Shown piece by piece: positions 44,268 through 52,801 of a stretch of 64,000 bases of DNA. Source of the DNA: Bog-473 sp963850095 (GTDB lineage: Bacteria; Actinomycetota; Acidimicrobiia; Acidimicrobiales; RAAP-2); assembly GCA_963850095.1 (NCBI GenBank), contig CAWKJX010000005.1, positions 1 through 64,000 on the forward strand. Reading direction: 5' to 3'. The notes under the pieces are model-generated. The model was not told where the DNA came from. It did not search any database and saw nothing but the letters and a program-made list of their open reading frames with translations. Positions within the stretch are counted from its first letter, which is position 1. Each line of letters starts with the position of its first letter. The position numbers and the translations under genes are program-made.

Positions 44268-45032
44268 CTACTCCTCGAGTAGGCCGCGCCGCCGCGCCAC
44301 CGCCACCAGCTCCAGCTGGTTGTGGACGCCCAGCTTCCGGTAGAGGTTCTTCACGTAGCCGCGCGACGTGTTGACGGAAATGCCCAGGCGGACCGAGGCG
44401 GTCTGCAGGTCGATGCCGTTGACCAGCAGCCACAGGATGTCGCGCTCGCGACGGGTCAGGGCGCCCGGTTCGTGCTGTCTCCGGCCCGGCGAGCCGGTGC
44501 TGGCCGGGCCGCAGAGCATCCGGACGGTGTCCTTGTCGATGGTGAAGCCGTCGACGGTGAGCGACGGGATGGCCTCGACCACGCTGGCCAGGTTGGCCGT
44601 CTTGGACAGGAGGGCAGATGCGCCGGCGTCGACCGCCGCCCGCACGAGCGCCGCCGTCGGCAAGTTCTCGGAGAGCATGAGAACCCGGGCGTCGGGGACG
44701 ACCTCCAGGCAGGACCGTGCCGTGTCGATCCCGTCCCCGCCGCTCAGTTGCGCATCCATGACGATGACGTCGGTCGCCGTCTCCGCGCACACGCGCAGGG
44801 CGCCCTCGACGTCGGACGCGACGCCGATGCACGCCAGCGGCGGCGACGCGTCGATAGCCAGAGCCAGTGCTTCGGCGAATACCGGCTGGTCGGCCAGGAC
44901 CAGGACCCGGGTCGCCTCGCCGCTCATGGGCTCGGCGGCACGGCCCGGGCCCGACCTGTCGTCGAGCCGCGTCGAATCGGAATCGGAGTCTGCTGCCCGC
45001 CACGCCACCCCTGCTTTATTCCCAGAAACCAC
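44268..45032 (-). CDS. NarL/LuxR-family response regulator
   Basis: Up to 254 residues; the receiver domain starts at about residue 40, so the ATG at 44927 (219 residues) is a likely alternative start. RVLVLADQPVFAEALALAI, DVIVMDAQLSGGDGIDTA with the phosphoacceptor Asp, and ASALLSKTANLASVVEAI form the receiver. The C-terminal helix-turn-helix reads LTRRERDILWLLVNGIDLQTASVRLGISVNTSRGYVKNLYRKL. The first acidic residues of the receiver (normally DD) are replaced by AD, and the switch Thr/Lys area is only partly kept (LSKTA), so phosphorylation may be weak. No histidine kinase is adjacent. Confidence 0.88.
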   Translation of the reverse strand: MVSGNKAGVAWRAADSDSDSTRLDDRSGPGRAAEPMSGEATRVLVLADQPVFAEALALAIDASPPLACIGVASDVEGALRVCAETATDVIVMDAQLSGGDGIDTARSCLEVVPDARVLMLSENLPTAALVRAAVDAGASALLSKTANLASVVEAIPSLTVDGFTIDKDTVRMLCGPASTGSPGRRQHEPGALTRRERDILWLLVNGIDLQTASVRLGISVNTSRGYVKNLYRKLGVHNQLELVAVARRRGLLEE

Positions 45033-45082
45033 ACAGGTATGCCGAGATGGTCGGCGTCGTCCGCAGGCCGGGCGGCGCCGGG

Positions 45083-46309
45083 TTACGCCGGTTTTGGCTC
45101 CTTGGGCAGGCCAAGGGCACGCTCACCGACGATGTTGCGTTGGATCTCGGCCGTCCCGCCCCAGATCGTCTCCGACCGCGAAAAGAAGAACAACGACTGC
45201 AGGTTGTTCACCGGATAGCTCGCCTTGGCGCGCCGCGCCCCCGGCAGCAACGTGTCCTCGCCGTCGTCGCCCAGCAGGATCTGTCCCTCCGGGCCGTAGA
45301 GGTCCATGGCCAGGAGCAGCGTCTCCTGGTGTGCCTCGGACCAGAACATTTTGTTGCACGCCCCGAGCTTGGCCGTGGTGTGGGTGCCGTTGAGCGCGTC
45401 GGTCAGCGTTCGCCAGCCGTTGATCTGCATGATCTTGATGTTCGACCACGACCGAGCCAGGCGTTGGCGCATCAGCGGGTCGCCGGAGCGTCCCTTTTGG
45501 CGCGCCAGTTCCAGAATCTGGTCGAACTCCTTCTGGAAGCGGCGGTGACCGGTCGTGGCCGACGTGCCCCGTTCGAATCCGAGCGTGGTCATGGCGACCT
45601 TCCAGCCGTTGTTGACGCCGCCGACCACGTTGTCCTTGGGGCAGCGCACGTTGGTGAAGAAGACCTCGTTGAACTCGGCCGACCCGTCGATCTGCTCGAT
45701 CGGCCGCACTTCGACCCCGGGCTGCTTCATGGGCACGAGGAGGTAGGAGATGCCGGCGTGCTTGGGTACGTCGGCGTCTGTGCGGGCCAGCAGGAAGATG
45801 TAGTCGGCGTAGTGAGCCTGGGTGGTCCATACCTTCTGGCCGTTGATCACCCATTCGTCCCCGTCCAGCTCGGCCCGCGTCTTCAGGCCGGCCAGGTCGG
45901 ACCCGGCGTCGGGCTCGCTGAAGCCCTGGCACCACGCGATCTCACCCTTCAGGATCCCGGGGATGAAGTGCTGCTTCTGCTCCTCGGTGCCCCACTGCAG
46001 AATGGTGGGGCCGACGAGCGTGTCGCCGAAGAAGTCGCCCCGGAGCGGGGCGCCGACCCGGGCGAACTCCTCGTTGAGCACGACCTGCTGCAACAGGGTC
46101 AGTCCCTTGCCCCCGTACTCGGCCGGCCAGCTGGCGCAGATCCACCCGCCGGCGAAGAGCTTGGCCGTCCACTCCTCGTTGAACGCCTTGCGCTCCTCGG
46201 GGCTCATGGAATGACCCTCCTCGCTCCAGCCCTCGGGCAGGTTCTCCTTGAGCCACCCGGCGATCTCGGCCCGGAACTCCTCGGCGGCGGGGGGATAGGT
46301 GAGGTCCAT
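45083..46309 (-). CDS. Acyl-CoA dehydrogenase
   Basis: 408 residues with the full acyl-CoA dehydrogenase fold: WPAEYGGKGLTLLQQVVLNEEFAR, AWCQGFSEPDAGSDLAGLKTRAE (FAD/CoA signature 1), VWTTQAHYADYIFLLAR, and the C-terminal SETIWGGTAEIQRNIVGERALGLP (signature 2). The length and the GWLKENLP N terminus place it near the FadE17/FadE26-like group that often acts on branched or steroid side-chain CoAs in actinobacteria. It is divergent to the Mg-type transporter locus. It has no adjacent partner of the heterodimeric FadE type. Confidence 0.9.
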   Translation of the reverse strand: MDLTYPPAAEEFRAEIAGWLKENLPEGWSEEGHSMSPEERKAFNEEWTAKLFAGGWICASWPAEYGGKGLTLLQQVVLNEEFARVGAPLRGDFFGDTLVGPTILQWGTEEQKQHFIPGILKGEIAWCQGFSEPDAGSDLAGLKTRAELDGDEWVINGQKVWTTQAHYADYIFLLARTDADVPKHAGISYLLVPMKQPGVEVRPIEQIDGSAEFNEVFFTNVRCPKDNVVGGVNNGWKVAMTTLGFERGTSATTGHRRFQKEFDQILELARQKGRSGDPLMRQRLARSWSNIKIMQINGWRTLTDALNGTHTTAKLGACNKMFWSEAHQETLLLAMDLYGPEGQILLGDDGEDTLLPGARRAKASYPVNNLQSLFFFSRSETIWGGTAEIQRNIVGERALGLPKEPKPA

Positions 46310-46676
46310 GGTCCCGACGGTACCCGGCCCCGTGAGCAGGACGAAACCGCTGCGTCCCCACCCGGCCCGGTCCGGGGCACGCCGGTAAGATGTCGCCCGG
46401 GCAGATTTCGGATCGCCCCTGATGGGAACGAGACCGAGGAGGTGAGGCGATGTCGAACAAGGGCGAACCCCCCAGTAGAACAACCGGCGCGTGCCTCTCT
46501 CCGTGGTGCCGCTGACGCTCGTCCCGAGCGTGCCTTGACCCTCGCACCGAGGTTTTGCACGGAAGCAGGCGCCGGTCGCTGAACCCGACGGGCCATGGCG
46601 CGCCCGCCGGAGAGTCCGACCCCGATCCGACCCGTCCCCCTCTCGAGGGCGCCCACACAGCACAGGAGGTGACTCC
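46310..46676 (+). promoter_or_regulatory. Long leader of the MgtE-N / Nramp operon with short ORF and hairpins
   Basis: The 367-base gap holds the start of the acyl-CoA dehydrogenase transcript on one strand and, on the other, what looks like a long 5' leader. It contains GGTGAGGC (46441-46448), a word also conserved in M-box magnesium riboswitches, although the remaining M-box core sequences are not recognised. A 21-codon ORF with an excellent ribosome site (46450-46515) ends at the foot of a perfect 7-bp hairpin (ACGCTCG/CGAGCGT, 46515-46531). CACAGGAGGTGA gives the ribosome site of the first gene. Confidence 0.45.
46450..46515 (+). CDS. Possible 21-residue leader peptide
   Basis: ATG with GAGGAGG seven bases upstream, a better ribosome site than most genes here. 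The product is proline-containing (EPP near the N terminus, SPW near the end) and stops one base-pair before a stable hairpin, the geometry of an attenuator or translation-coupled leader. Short proline-rich leaders control Mg2+ transporter genes in enterobacteria; here this is only an analogy. It may be a chance ORF. Confidence 0.3.
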   Translation: MSNKGEPPSRTTGACLSPWCR

Positions 46677-48083
46677 ATGGCCACGCCACCGCCGACGAGC
46701 GCACCCGCCCGCACCGGTCTCTTCAACGGCCGTCCCCGCGTCCCCGGGCGCGGCCCCCACCAGCGCCGCCGCCGCACCCGCCGCATCCTCGCGTCCGAAG
46801 GCGTGTTCGACTCGATCGTGTCGCTCGCCGGCCTCCTCGGCCGCCCCGTGCGCAACCAGCGGGGCCAGGAGATCGGCCGGCTGGTCGACATTGTGGCGCG
46901 TTGGTCCGACGGCCAGATGTACCCGCCCGTCAGCGGTCTCGTCATCCACGTGGGACGTCGCGAGGCCTTCGTGCCCGCGTCGGCCATCGACCGCATCGGC
47001 CACACCGAGGTGCTGCTGCGGTCGTCCCGCCTCGACCTGCGCGACGTCGAGCGTCGCACCGGTGAGGTCCTCCTGGCCAAGGACGTCCTGGACCACCAGC
47101 TGGTCGACGTCGAAGGCGTCCAGGTCATCCGTGCCGCAGACTTGTACCTGGCAGAGGTCATCGGCCGCATCCGTCTCGTGGGCGCCGACGTCTCTTCGGC
47201 CACGCTGTTGCGACGTCTCGGCCCGCGCCGATGGCGCCCGCGCCCGACGCCGGATCGTGTCATCGACTGGGCCGCCATCCAGCCGTTTGCCGAGCGGACC
47301 GGCGAGGTGCAGGCGGCCACCAACGTGCACCTCAACACGACCAACGAGGGTCTGCACCGGCTTCGTCCCGGCGAGCTGGCCGACTTGCTCGAGGACCTGC
47401 GACGGGACGAGCGGCGTGAGCTGCTGGCTGCCCTCGGGCCCGACGAGGCGGCCGACGCCCTCGAGGAGATGCAGCCGGCGGACCTCGTGCAGCTGTTGCG
47501 CGAGTCGGATCCCGTCGAGGCGGCCCGCCTCGTCGCCGCCATGGAGCCCGACGAGGCGGTCGAGGCGCTGCGCGACCTGCCGCTGGCGTTGCGCGGCGAG
47601 GTGCTGCGCCACATCCCGTCGACCACTGCGCTCGCCCTGAGGCAGCTGCTGGGCTACGGCGAGGACGAGGCCGGTGGCATCATGACCACCGCTCTCGTCA
47701 CGGCCAAGTCGGGGGACAAGGTCAAGAAGGTCACCGACCGCCTGTCCGAGGCACGCGAGCACGATGTCGACCTCGACGCCGTCGCCGTCGTCGACAGTGA
47801 CGGCCGCCTCCTCGGCGACGTCGACGTGCTCGAAATCCTGTTCGCCCTCCGGGCCTCGTCGGACACCCGCATGTCCGCCATCCTCGACGAGGAGGAAGTG
47901 GTGACCGTCCACCCGAAGACGCCGGTGAGGGAGGTGGCGAACCAGCTGGTCGAGACCCGCCGTCACTCCTTGGTCGTCGTCGACGACGACGGCCGGCCCA
48001 TCGGCCGCATCCTGGCGGACGACGTCCTCGATGCGCTCGTGCCCACGAAAGGACGCTTCCACTTCCCACGCCTGCTTTCGTGA
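46677..48083 (+). CDS. PRC-barrel / MgtE-N / CBS regulatory protein without membrane domain
   Basis: 468 residues. After a disordered basic tail, a PRC-barrel-like region lies at about 50-150 (GRPVRNQRGQEIGRLVDIV). An MgtE N-domain superhelix follows at about 235-335 (LHRLRPGELADLLEDLRRDERRELLAALGPDEAADALEEM), and a CBS pair at about 340-460 (GIMTTALVTAKSGDKVKKV, then TVHPKTPVREVANQLVETRRHSLVVVDDDGRPIGRI). These are the Mg2+-sensing cytosolic parts of MgtE, but the transmembrane domain is missing. The next gene encodes an Nramp-like carrier and overlaps by four bases (GTGA), so this protein probably gates or senses for that carrier. Confidence 0.88.
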   Translation: MATPPPTSAPARTGLFNGRPRVPGRGPHQRRRRTRRILASEGVFDSIVSLAGLLGRPVRNQRGQEIGRLVDIVARWSDGQMYPPVSGLVIHVGRREAFVPASAIDRIGHTEVLLRSSRLDLRDVERRTGEVLLAKDVLDHQLVDVEGVQVIRAADLYLAEVIGRIRLVGADVSSATLLRRLGPRRWRPRPTPDRVIDWAAIQPFAERTGEVQAATNVHLNTTNEGLHRLRPGELADLLEDLRRDERRELLAALGPDEAADALEEMQPADLVQLLRESDPVEAARLVAAMEPDEAVEALRDLPLALRGEVLRHIPSTTALALRQLLGYGEDEAGGIMTTALVTAKSGDKVKKVTDRLSEAREHDVDLDAVAVVDSDGRLLGDVDVLEILFALRASSDTRMSAILDEEEVVTVHPKTPVREVANQLVETRRHSLVVVDDDGRPIGRILADDVLDALVPTKGRFHFPRLLS

Positions 48084-49321
48084 GATTGCGGGCCCCCCGG
48101 GGGTGGCTCATCTACGTGGCCGCGGCCGGGCCGGGGCTCATCGCCGCGGCGGCGGGGAACGATGCCGGTGGCATCGTCACCTACTCGTCGGCCGGGGCGC
48201 AGTTCGTCTACCGGACCCTGTTCCTCATGGTTCTCATCACCGTGGCCTACGTGGTCGTCCAGGAGATGGTCGCCCGCCTCGCCGTGCACACGGGAAAGGG
48301 CCTGGCCGCCCTCATCCGCGAGGAGTTCCCACTCCGCCTGACCGCCTTCGCCATTACCGCGTTCGCCGTCGCCAACGTCGGTCTGATGGTGACCGAGTTC
48401 GGTGGCATCGCCACGGCCTTCGAGCTCTTCGGCGTGTCGCGCTACCTGTCCGTCCCCATTGCCGCGGTGGCCATCTGGGCGCTCGTGCTCTTCGGCACCT
48501 ACCGCTACGCCGAGCGGGTCTTCCTCCTCCTCACACTGGTCTTCATCGCCTACCCGATCGCGGCGGTGCTGGCGAACCCGGACTGGCACATGGTGGCGAT
48601 CAACACGGTGTGGCCCCACTTCGAGGCCTCGAAGTCGTTCCTGCTGCTGTCGGTGGCGCTCATCGGCACCACCATCACCCCCTACATCCAGCTCTACGAG
48701 GCGGGCGCCGTCGTCGACAAGGGCGTCAAGCCCAATGAGTACCCCTTGCAGCGGGTCGACGCCATCACCGGCGCCCTGCTGGCCGCCTTCGTCGCCATGT
48801 CGATCATCGTCGCCACCGGGGCCACCATCGGCGGGACCGGTGTGCTGACCTCGGCCTCCAGCGCGGCCGAGGCGCTCAAACCGGTGGCCGGCGCCGCGGC
48901 CGAGACACTGTTCGGCCTGGGCCTGCTCGGCGCGTCCGCCCTGGCCGCCGCCGTGGTCCCCCTGTCGACCTCCTACGCCGTGGCCGAGGCCATCGGGGTC
49001 GAGCGCTCGGTCTCCTCGAGCTTCCGCCAGGCCCCGATCTTCCTCGGCATCTTCACCTTCCAGATCCTGGTGGGGGCGGCCGTCGTCCTCGTCCCGGGCA
49101 ACCTGATCACCCTGATTCTGAACACCCAGGTCCTCGAAGGCGTGATCACCCCGATGACCCTGATCCTCATTCTGGTGCTGGCCAACCGCCGCTCACTCCT
49201 GGGCTCGGCCGCCAACGGCCCGCTGGCCCGCTGGTTGGGCGGTCTGTGCATCGTCGCCGTAGCGGCGGTGGCCTCCGTCTACGTGGTCTTGACCGTCCTC
49301 AGCTGGTTCGGGGCCGGCTGA
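48080..49321 (+). CDS. Nramp-related metal transporter, NRMT-like (probable Mg2+)
   Basis: 413 residues with eleven membrane helices in the Nramp order. In helix 1 the canonical DPGN metal motif is altered to D28-A-G-G31 (AAAGNDAGGIVTY): the Asp is kept but the Asn is lost. In helix 6 the canonical A-T-V-M-P-H is replaced by T-T-I-T-P-Y (SVALIGTTITPYIQLY, about residue 190-205), removing the Met that selects transition metals. Loss of Asn and Met with retention of Asp is the pattern of Nramp-related magnesium transporters. Coupling to an MgtE-N/CBS protein supports Mg2+ as substrate. GTG start within the preceding stop. Confidence 0.82.
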   Translation: MRLRAPRGWLIYVAAAGPGLIAAAAGNDAGGIVTYSSAGAQFVYRTLFLMVLITVAYVVVQEMVARLAVHTGKGLAALIREEFPLRLTAFAITAFAVANVGLMVTEFGGIATAFELFGVSRYLSVPIAAVAIWALVLFGTYRYAERVFLLLTLVFIAYPIAAVLANPDWHMVAINTVWPHFEASKSFLLLSVALIGTTITPYIQLYEAGAVVDKGVKPNEYPLQRVDAITGALLAAFVAMSIIVATGATIGGTGVLTSASSAAEALKPVAGAAAETLFGLGLLGASALAAAVVPLSTSYAVAEAIGVERSVSSSFRQAPIFLGIFTFQILVGAAVVLVPGNLITLILNTQVLEGVITPMTLILILVLANRRSLLGSAANGPLARWLGGLCIVAVAAVASVYVVLTVLSWFGAG

Positions 49322-49407
49322 ACGGCTCGCAGCCAGTGTCGTTTGCGCAGGACCAGGGCGTTCGGGGAGGCTAGGCGGCCACCGAGCGCCGAGTCCGGGA
49401 CGTCCCC

Positions 49408-50817
49408 TTGCCAAAAACCCCCCGTCAGAAATGGATCGAGACCAAGGAGTCCTGGGAGCGCTCGCGCCATATTGAGGTGCCCGCCCCGATTCCCGCCGCC
49501 CCACCCCGCCCAGGCGGCGTGCGCGTCGCCTACCTGACCTACCGGGGCAATCCGCGCTGTGGGGGCCAGGGGGTCTACACCCGCCACCTGACCCGGGAGC
49601 TGCTGGCCCTGGGCCATTCGGTCGAGGTCTTCTCCGGTCCGCCCTGGCCCGAACTCGACGAAGGCGTCGGCTTCACGCCGGTGCCCGGGCTCGACCTGTA
49701 CCGGGACCCCGACCCGTTCCGGGTGCCGCACCGGCGCGAGTTCAACTCCCGGGAGGACTGGATCGAGTTCGGCATCATGTGCACGGCGGGGTTCGGCGAG
49801 CCGCTGGCCTACTCGCTGCGGGCCCGCCAGCTCCTGGCCGACCGCCGGCACGAATTCGACGTCGTCCACGACAACCAGTGCCTGGGCAACGGCATGCTGG
49901 GCATGGTCGAGGACGGGTGGCCCCTGCTGACCACCTTGCACCACCCCATCACGGTCGACCGCCAGCTGGCTCTCTTGCACACGACGAACCCCTGGCAGCG
50001 CTTCACCACGCAGCGCTGGTTCGGGTTTCTCGGCATGCAGGTCCGGGTGGCCCGTGCGCTGCCCGCGGTGGTGACGGTCTCCGAGAACTCCCGCCTCGAC
50101 ATCGCGGCGCAGATGGACGTGGCCCCGGAGCGCATGACCGTCGTTCCGGTCGGGGTCGACCATACGGTGTTCCGGCCCATGAGCGACGTGACGCCGGTGC
50201 CCGGGCGCATCATGGTCACCTCGAGCAGTGACGTCCCCATGAAGGGTCTGGTCCCGCTGCTCGAGGCCGTGGCCAAGCTGCGCACCGAGCGCGACGTCGA
50301 GCTGACGGTCATCGGGCGGCCCACCGAAGGCGGGCGCGTCGACCGGGCCATCGCCCGGCTCGGACTGTCCGACATTGTGCGGTGCGTGAGCGGCATCAGC
50401 GACCACGAGCTGGCCCGTCTCTACGGGCAGGCCCAGGTGGCGGTGGTGCCCTCGCTCTACGAGGGGTTCTCGCTGCCGGCGATCGAGGCCATGTCGTGCG
50501 GCGTGGCCGTGGTGGCCACCACCGGCGGCGCGTTGCCCGAGGTCGTCGGCACCGACGGGGACACGGGGCTGCTCGTCCCGCCCGACGACCCCGGTGCTCT
50601 GGCCGGCGCCATCGGCCGTCTGCTCGACGATTCGGACCTACGCGCCCGCCTGGGCGCCGCCGGGCGGGTGCGGGTCGTGCGCCGTTTCACCTGGCAGGTG
50701 ACGGCCGCGGGCACGGCCGCCTGTTACCAGGCGCTGCTCGAGGGCCGGCCTCTCCCCGGCGCCCCGTCCGTCGGACCGCCGAACGCCTTCGTCCCCCCCG
50801 AGCGGGGGGCGGCCTGA
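49408..50817 (+). CDS. Glycosyltransferase family 4 protein
   Basis: About 469 residues if the TTG at 49408 is the start; this start has no good ribosome site and the conserved part begins at residue 38 (VRVAYLTYRGNPRCGGQGVYTRHLTRELLALGH), the N-terminal Rossmann loop of GT4. The C-terminal domain has VTSSSDVPMKGLVPLLEAVAKL, VAVVPSLYEGFSLPAIEAMSCGVAVVATTGGALPEVVG with the E-x7-E nucleotide-sugar motif. It overlaps the next methyltransferase gene (TGATG). It would transfer a sugar to a lipid, glycan or small acceptor in the cytoplasm. Confidence 0.9.
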   Translation: MPKTPRQKWIETKESWERSRHIEVPAPIPAAPPRPGGVRVAYLTYRGNPRCGGQGVYTRHLTRELLALGHSVEVFSGPPWPELDEGVGFTPVPGLDLYRDPDPFRVPHRREFNSREDWIEFGIMCTAGFGEPLAYSLRARQLLADRRHEFDVVHDNQCLGNGMLGMVEDGWPLLTTLHHPITVDRQLALLHTTNPWQRFTTQRWFGFLGMQVRVARALPAVVTVSENSRLDIAAQMDVAPERMTVVPVGVDHTVFRPMSDVTPVPGRIMVTSSSDVPMKGLVPLLEAVAKLRTERDVELTVIGRPTEGGRVDRAIARLGLSDIVRCVSGISDHELARLYGQAQVAVVPSLYEGFSLPAIEAMSCGVAVVATTGGALPEVVGTDGDTGLLVPPDDPGALAGAIGRLLDDSDLRARLGAAGRVRVVRRFTWQVTAAGTAACYQALLEGRPLPGAPSVGPPNAFVPPERGAA

Positions 50818-51626
50818 TGTTGACCGTCGACTACGACCGCCTCGGCGTCGGTCCCGGCGACCTCGTGCTCGACCTCGGCTGCGGGTTCGGCCGGCACGCC
50901 TTCGAGGCGGCACGGCGCGGCGCTTCAGTCGTCGCGCTCGACGCCGGTCCCGACGAGGTGGCCCAGGTGCGGGCGACCCTGGGCGCCATGGTCGACGCCG
51001 GCGAGCTGGCCTCCGATCACCCGGCGACGGCCGTACAGGGGGACGCGCTGGCCCTGCCCTTCGCCGACGCCACCTTCGACCGCGTCATCGCTTCGGAGGT
51101 GCTCGAACACATTCCCGACGACGTCGCCGCCATGCGCGAGCTGGCCCGGGTGCTCAAGCCGGGCGGGGCCATGGCGGTGACGGTGCCGCGCTGCGCCCCC
51201 GAGGCGGTCAACTGGGTGCTCTCCGACGAGTACCACGACACGCCGGGCGGCCACGTGCGCATCTACCGGCGCTCGACGCTGGAACGGCGGCTCGGCTCGG
51301 CCGGGCTCGTGGCCACGGGCCACCACCACGCGCACGGCCTGCACTCGCCGTACTGGTGGCTGCGCTGCCTGGTCGGTCCGAGCAACGACGCGCATCCGGC
51401 CGTGAAGGCCTACCACCAGATCCTCGTGTGGGACATCGTCAAAGGCCCGTTTGTCACCCGCTCGGCGGACCGGGTGCTCAGCCCCCTCATCGGCAAGAGC
51501 CTGGTGGTCTACCTGACCAAGCCGGCCGTGGCGGTGTCGGGTGTGCCCGACGCCAAGCCCAATCTCCCTCGCGGGGTGCCGGGCCGGCGCGGTCCGACCA
51601 CACCGACCCAGGGAGCGGCCGCATGA
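50817..51626 (+). CDS. Class I SAM-dependent methyltransferase
   Basis: 269 residues. GDLVLDLGCGFGRHAFEAARRGASVVALDAG is motif I with the SAM-binding loop and acidic motif, then DALALPFADATFDRVIASEVLEHIPD and LKPGGAMAVTVPRC (motifs II and III). A C-terminal extension (HGLHSPYWWLRCLVG) with Trp and His residues may bind a glycan or lipid acceptor. It is translationally coupled to the glycosyltransferase before it and overlaps the next gene by four bases. O-methylation of the product of the glycosyltransferase is the straightforward inference. Confidence 0.9.
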   Translation: MLTVDYDRLGVGPGDLVLDLGCGFGRHAFEAARRGASVVALDAGPDEVAQVRATLGAMVDAGELASDHPATAVQGDALALPFADATFDRVIASEVLEHIPDDVAAMRELARVLKPGGAMAVTVPRCAPEAVNWVLSDEYHDTPGGHVRIYRRSTLERRLGSAGLVATGHHHAHGLHSPYWWLRCLVGPSNDAHPAVKAYHQILVWDIVKGPFVTRSADRVLSPLIGKSLVVYLTKPAVAVSGVPDAKPNLPRGVPGRRGPTTPTQGAAA

Positions 51627-52759
51627 CTACCGAGGACATCCGTTCGATCGCCACCACCCTGCCCGAGGTACCGGGCATCCTCTCGAATGCCGAGGTCCTC
51701 GCCACGGGCCACGCCATCGCCGCGGTGCAGCGGCACGACGGCATGATCCCGTGGTTCGAGGGGGGGCACTGCGACCCGTGGAACCACGTCGAGGCGGCCA
51801 TGGCCCTGACCGTGTGCGGTCTCGTCGACGAGGCGGTCGAGGCCTACCGCTGGCTGGCCCGCCGCCAGTTGCCCGACGGCAGCTGGTTCAACTACTACCA
51901 GGGCGACACGGTCAAGGACCCCCGTCTCGATACCAACGTCTGCGCCTATCTGGCCGCGGGCGCCTGGCACCACCACCTGATCACCGGCGACGTCGAGTTC
52001 CTCGGCGAGCTCTGGCCGACCATTGAGGCGGGGATCGACTTCATACTGCGCTGGCAGCAACCGGACGGCTCGGTGCGGTGGTCGCTCGACTCGGCCGGAC
52101 GCCAAGAGGGGTACGCGCTCCTCACGGGGTCCTCCTCCATCTACCACTCCATGCGCTGTGCCGTGGCCGTGGCCGAGTGCCTGGCCAAGGACCGGCCGGA
52201 CTGGGAGCTGGCGGCGGGGCGACTCGGCCACGCCGTCGCCCATCACCCGGGCGCGTTCGCCCCCAAGGTCGAGTTCGCCATGGACTGGTACTACCCCATG
52301 CTCTCGGGGGCGCTCGAGGGGGAGGCGGGTCGCCGGCGCCTCGCCGAGGGGTGGTCCACCTTCGTCATGGAGGGCCTGGGCGTGCGCTGCGTGTCGACGG
52401 GGGACTGGGTCACGGCCGCCGAGACGGCCGAGTGTGTGCTCACCCTGGACGCGCTGGGCATGGACGGCCCCGCGCTCGATCTCTTCGCGGCCGGGCAGAA
52501 CCTGCGTCTGGCCGACGGGTCGTACTGGACCGGGATGGTCTACCCCGAGGAGGAGACCTTTCCCAACAACGAGCGCACCACCTACACGTTCGCCGCCATG
52601 GTGCTGGCCGCCGACGCGCTCTCGAATACGACCCCCGCCGCCGGACTGTTCCGGGGCGAGTGTCTGCCGGCCGCCCTCGACCTGGCCGAGCCGCACTGCG
52701 GCGACGCCACCGACGGCTGCACCGTCTCCGACCCGCCCCGACGGTCAACCCGGAACTGA
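51623..52759 (+). CDS. Alpha/alpha-barrel protein (prenyltransferase/squalene-oxidase-repeat-like or glycosidase-like)
   Basis: 378 residues with a repeating pattern of helix pairs and D-G-S-W-type turns: RHDGMIPWFEGGHCDPWNHVEAAMAL, LARRQLPDGSWFNYYQ, RWQQPDGSVRWS, LADGSYWTGMVYPEEETF. This suits an alpha/alpha toroid, as in terpene cyclase-like repeats or family 15-type glycosidases. Annotation pipelines often call such actinobacterial proteins prenyltransferase, but no DxDD or prenyl motif is visible. Aromatic and acidic residues around PWFEGG and YPEEETFPNNERTTYTF suggest a carbohydrate-like pocket. It is the third gene of an overlapping glycosyltransferase-methyltransferase set. Confidence 0.75.
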   Translation: MTTEDIRSIATTLPEVPGILSNAEVLATGHAIAAVQRHDGMIPWFEGGHCDPWNHVEAAMALTVCGLVDEAVEAYRWLARRQLPDGSWFNYYQGDTVKDPRLDTNVCAYLAAGAWHHHLITGDVEFLGELWPTIEAGIDFILRWQQPDGSVRWSLDSAGRQEGYALLTGSSSIYHSMRCAVAVAECLAKDRPDWELAAGRLGHAVAHHPGAFAPKVEFAMDWYYPMLSGALEGEAGRRRLAEGWSTFVMEGLGVRCVSTGDWVTAAETAECVLTLDALGMDGPALDLFAAGQNLRLADGSYWTGMVYPEEETFPNNERTTYTFAAMVLAADALSNTTPAAGLFRGECLPAALDLAEPHCGDATDGCTVSDPPRRSTRN

Positions 52760-52801
52760 CGGCCCGGGGCGCACCCCGGAGCTGAGGGCCCGGGGCGCGG
52801 C

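Noticed and set aside
46441..46560. A full M-box magnesium riboswitch
   Set aside because: Only GGTGAGGC is recognised. The other conserved blocks, including the AAAGCTCT-type end, were not found by eye; a covariance-model search would decide.
45083..47626. An 847-residue minus-strand frame ending in the acyl-CoA dehydrogenase
   Set aside because: The enzyme begins at 46309. The preceding 439 codons are antisense to the MgtE-N gene and Ser/Arg-rich.
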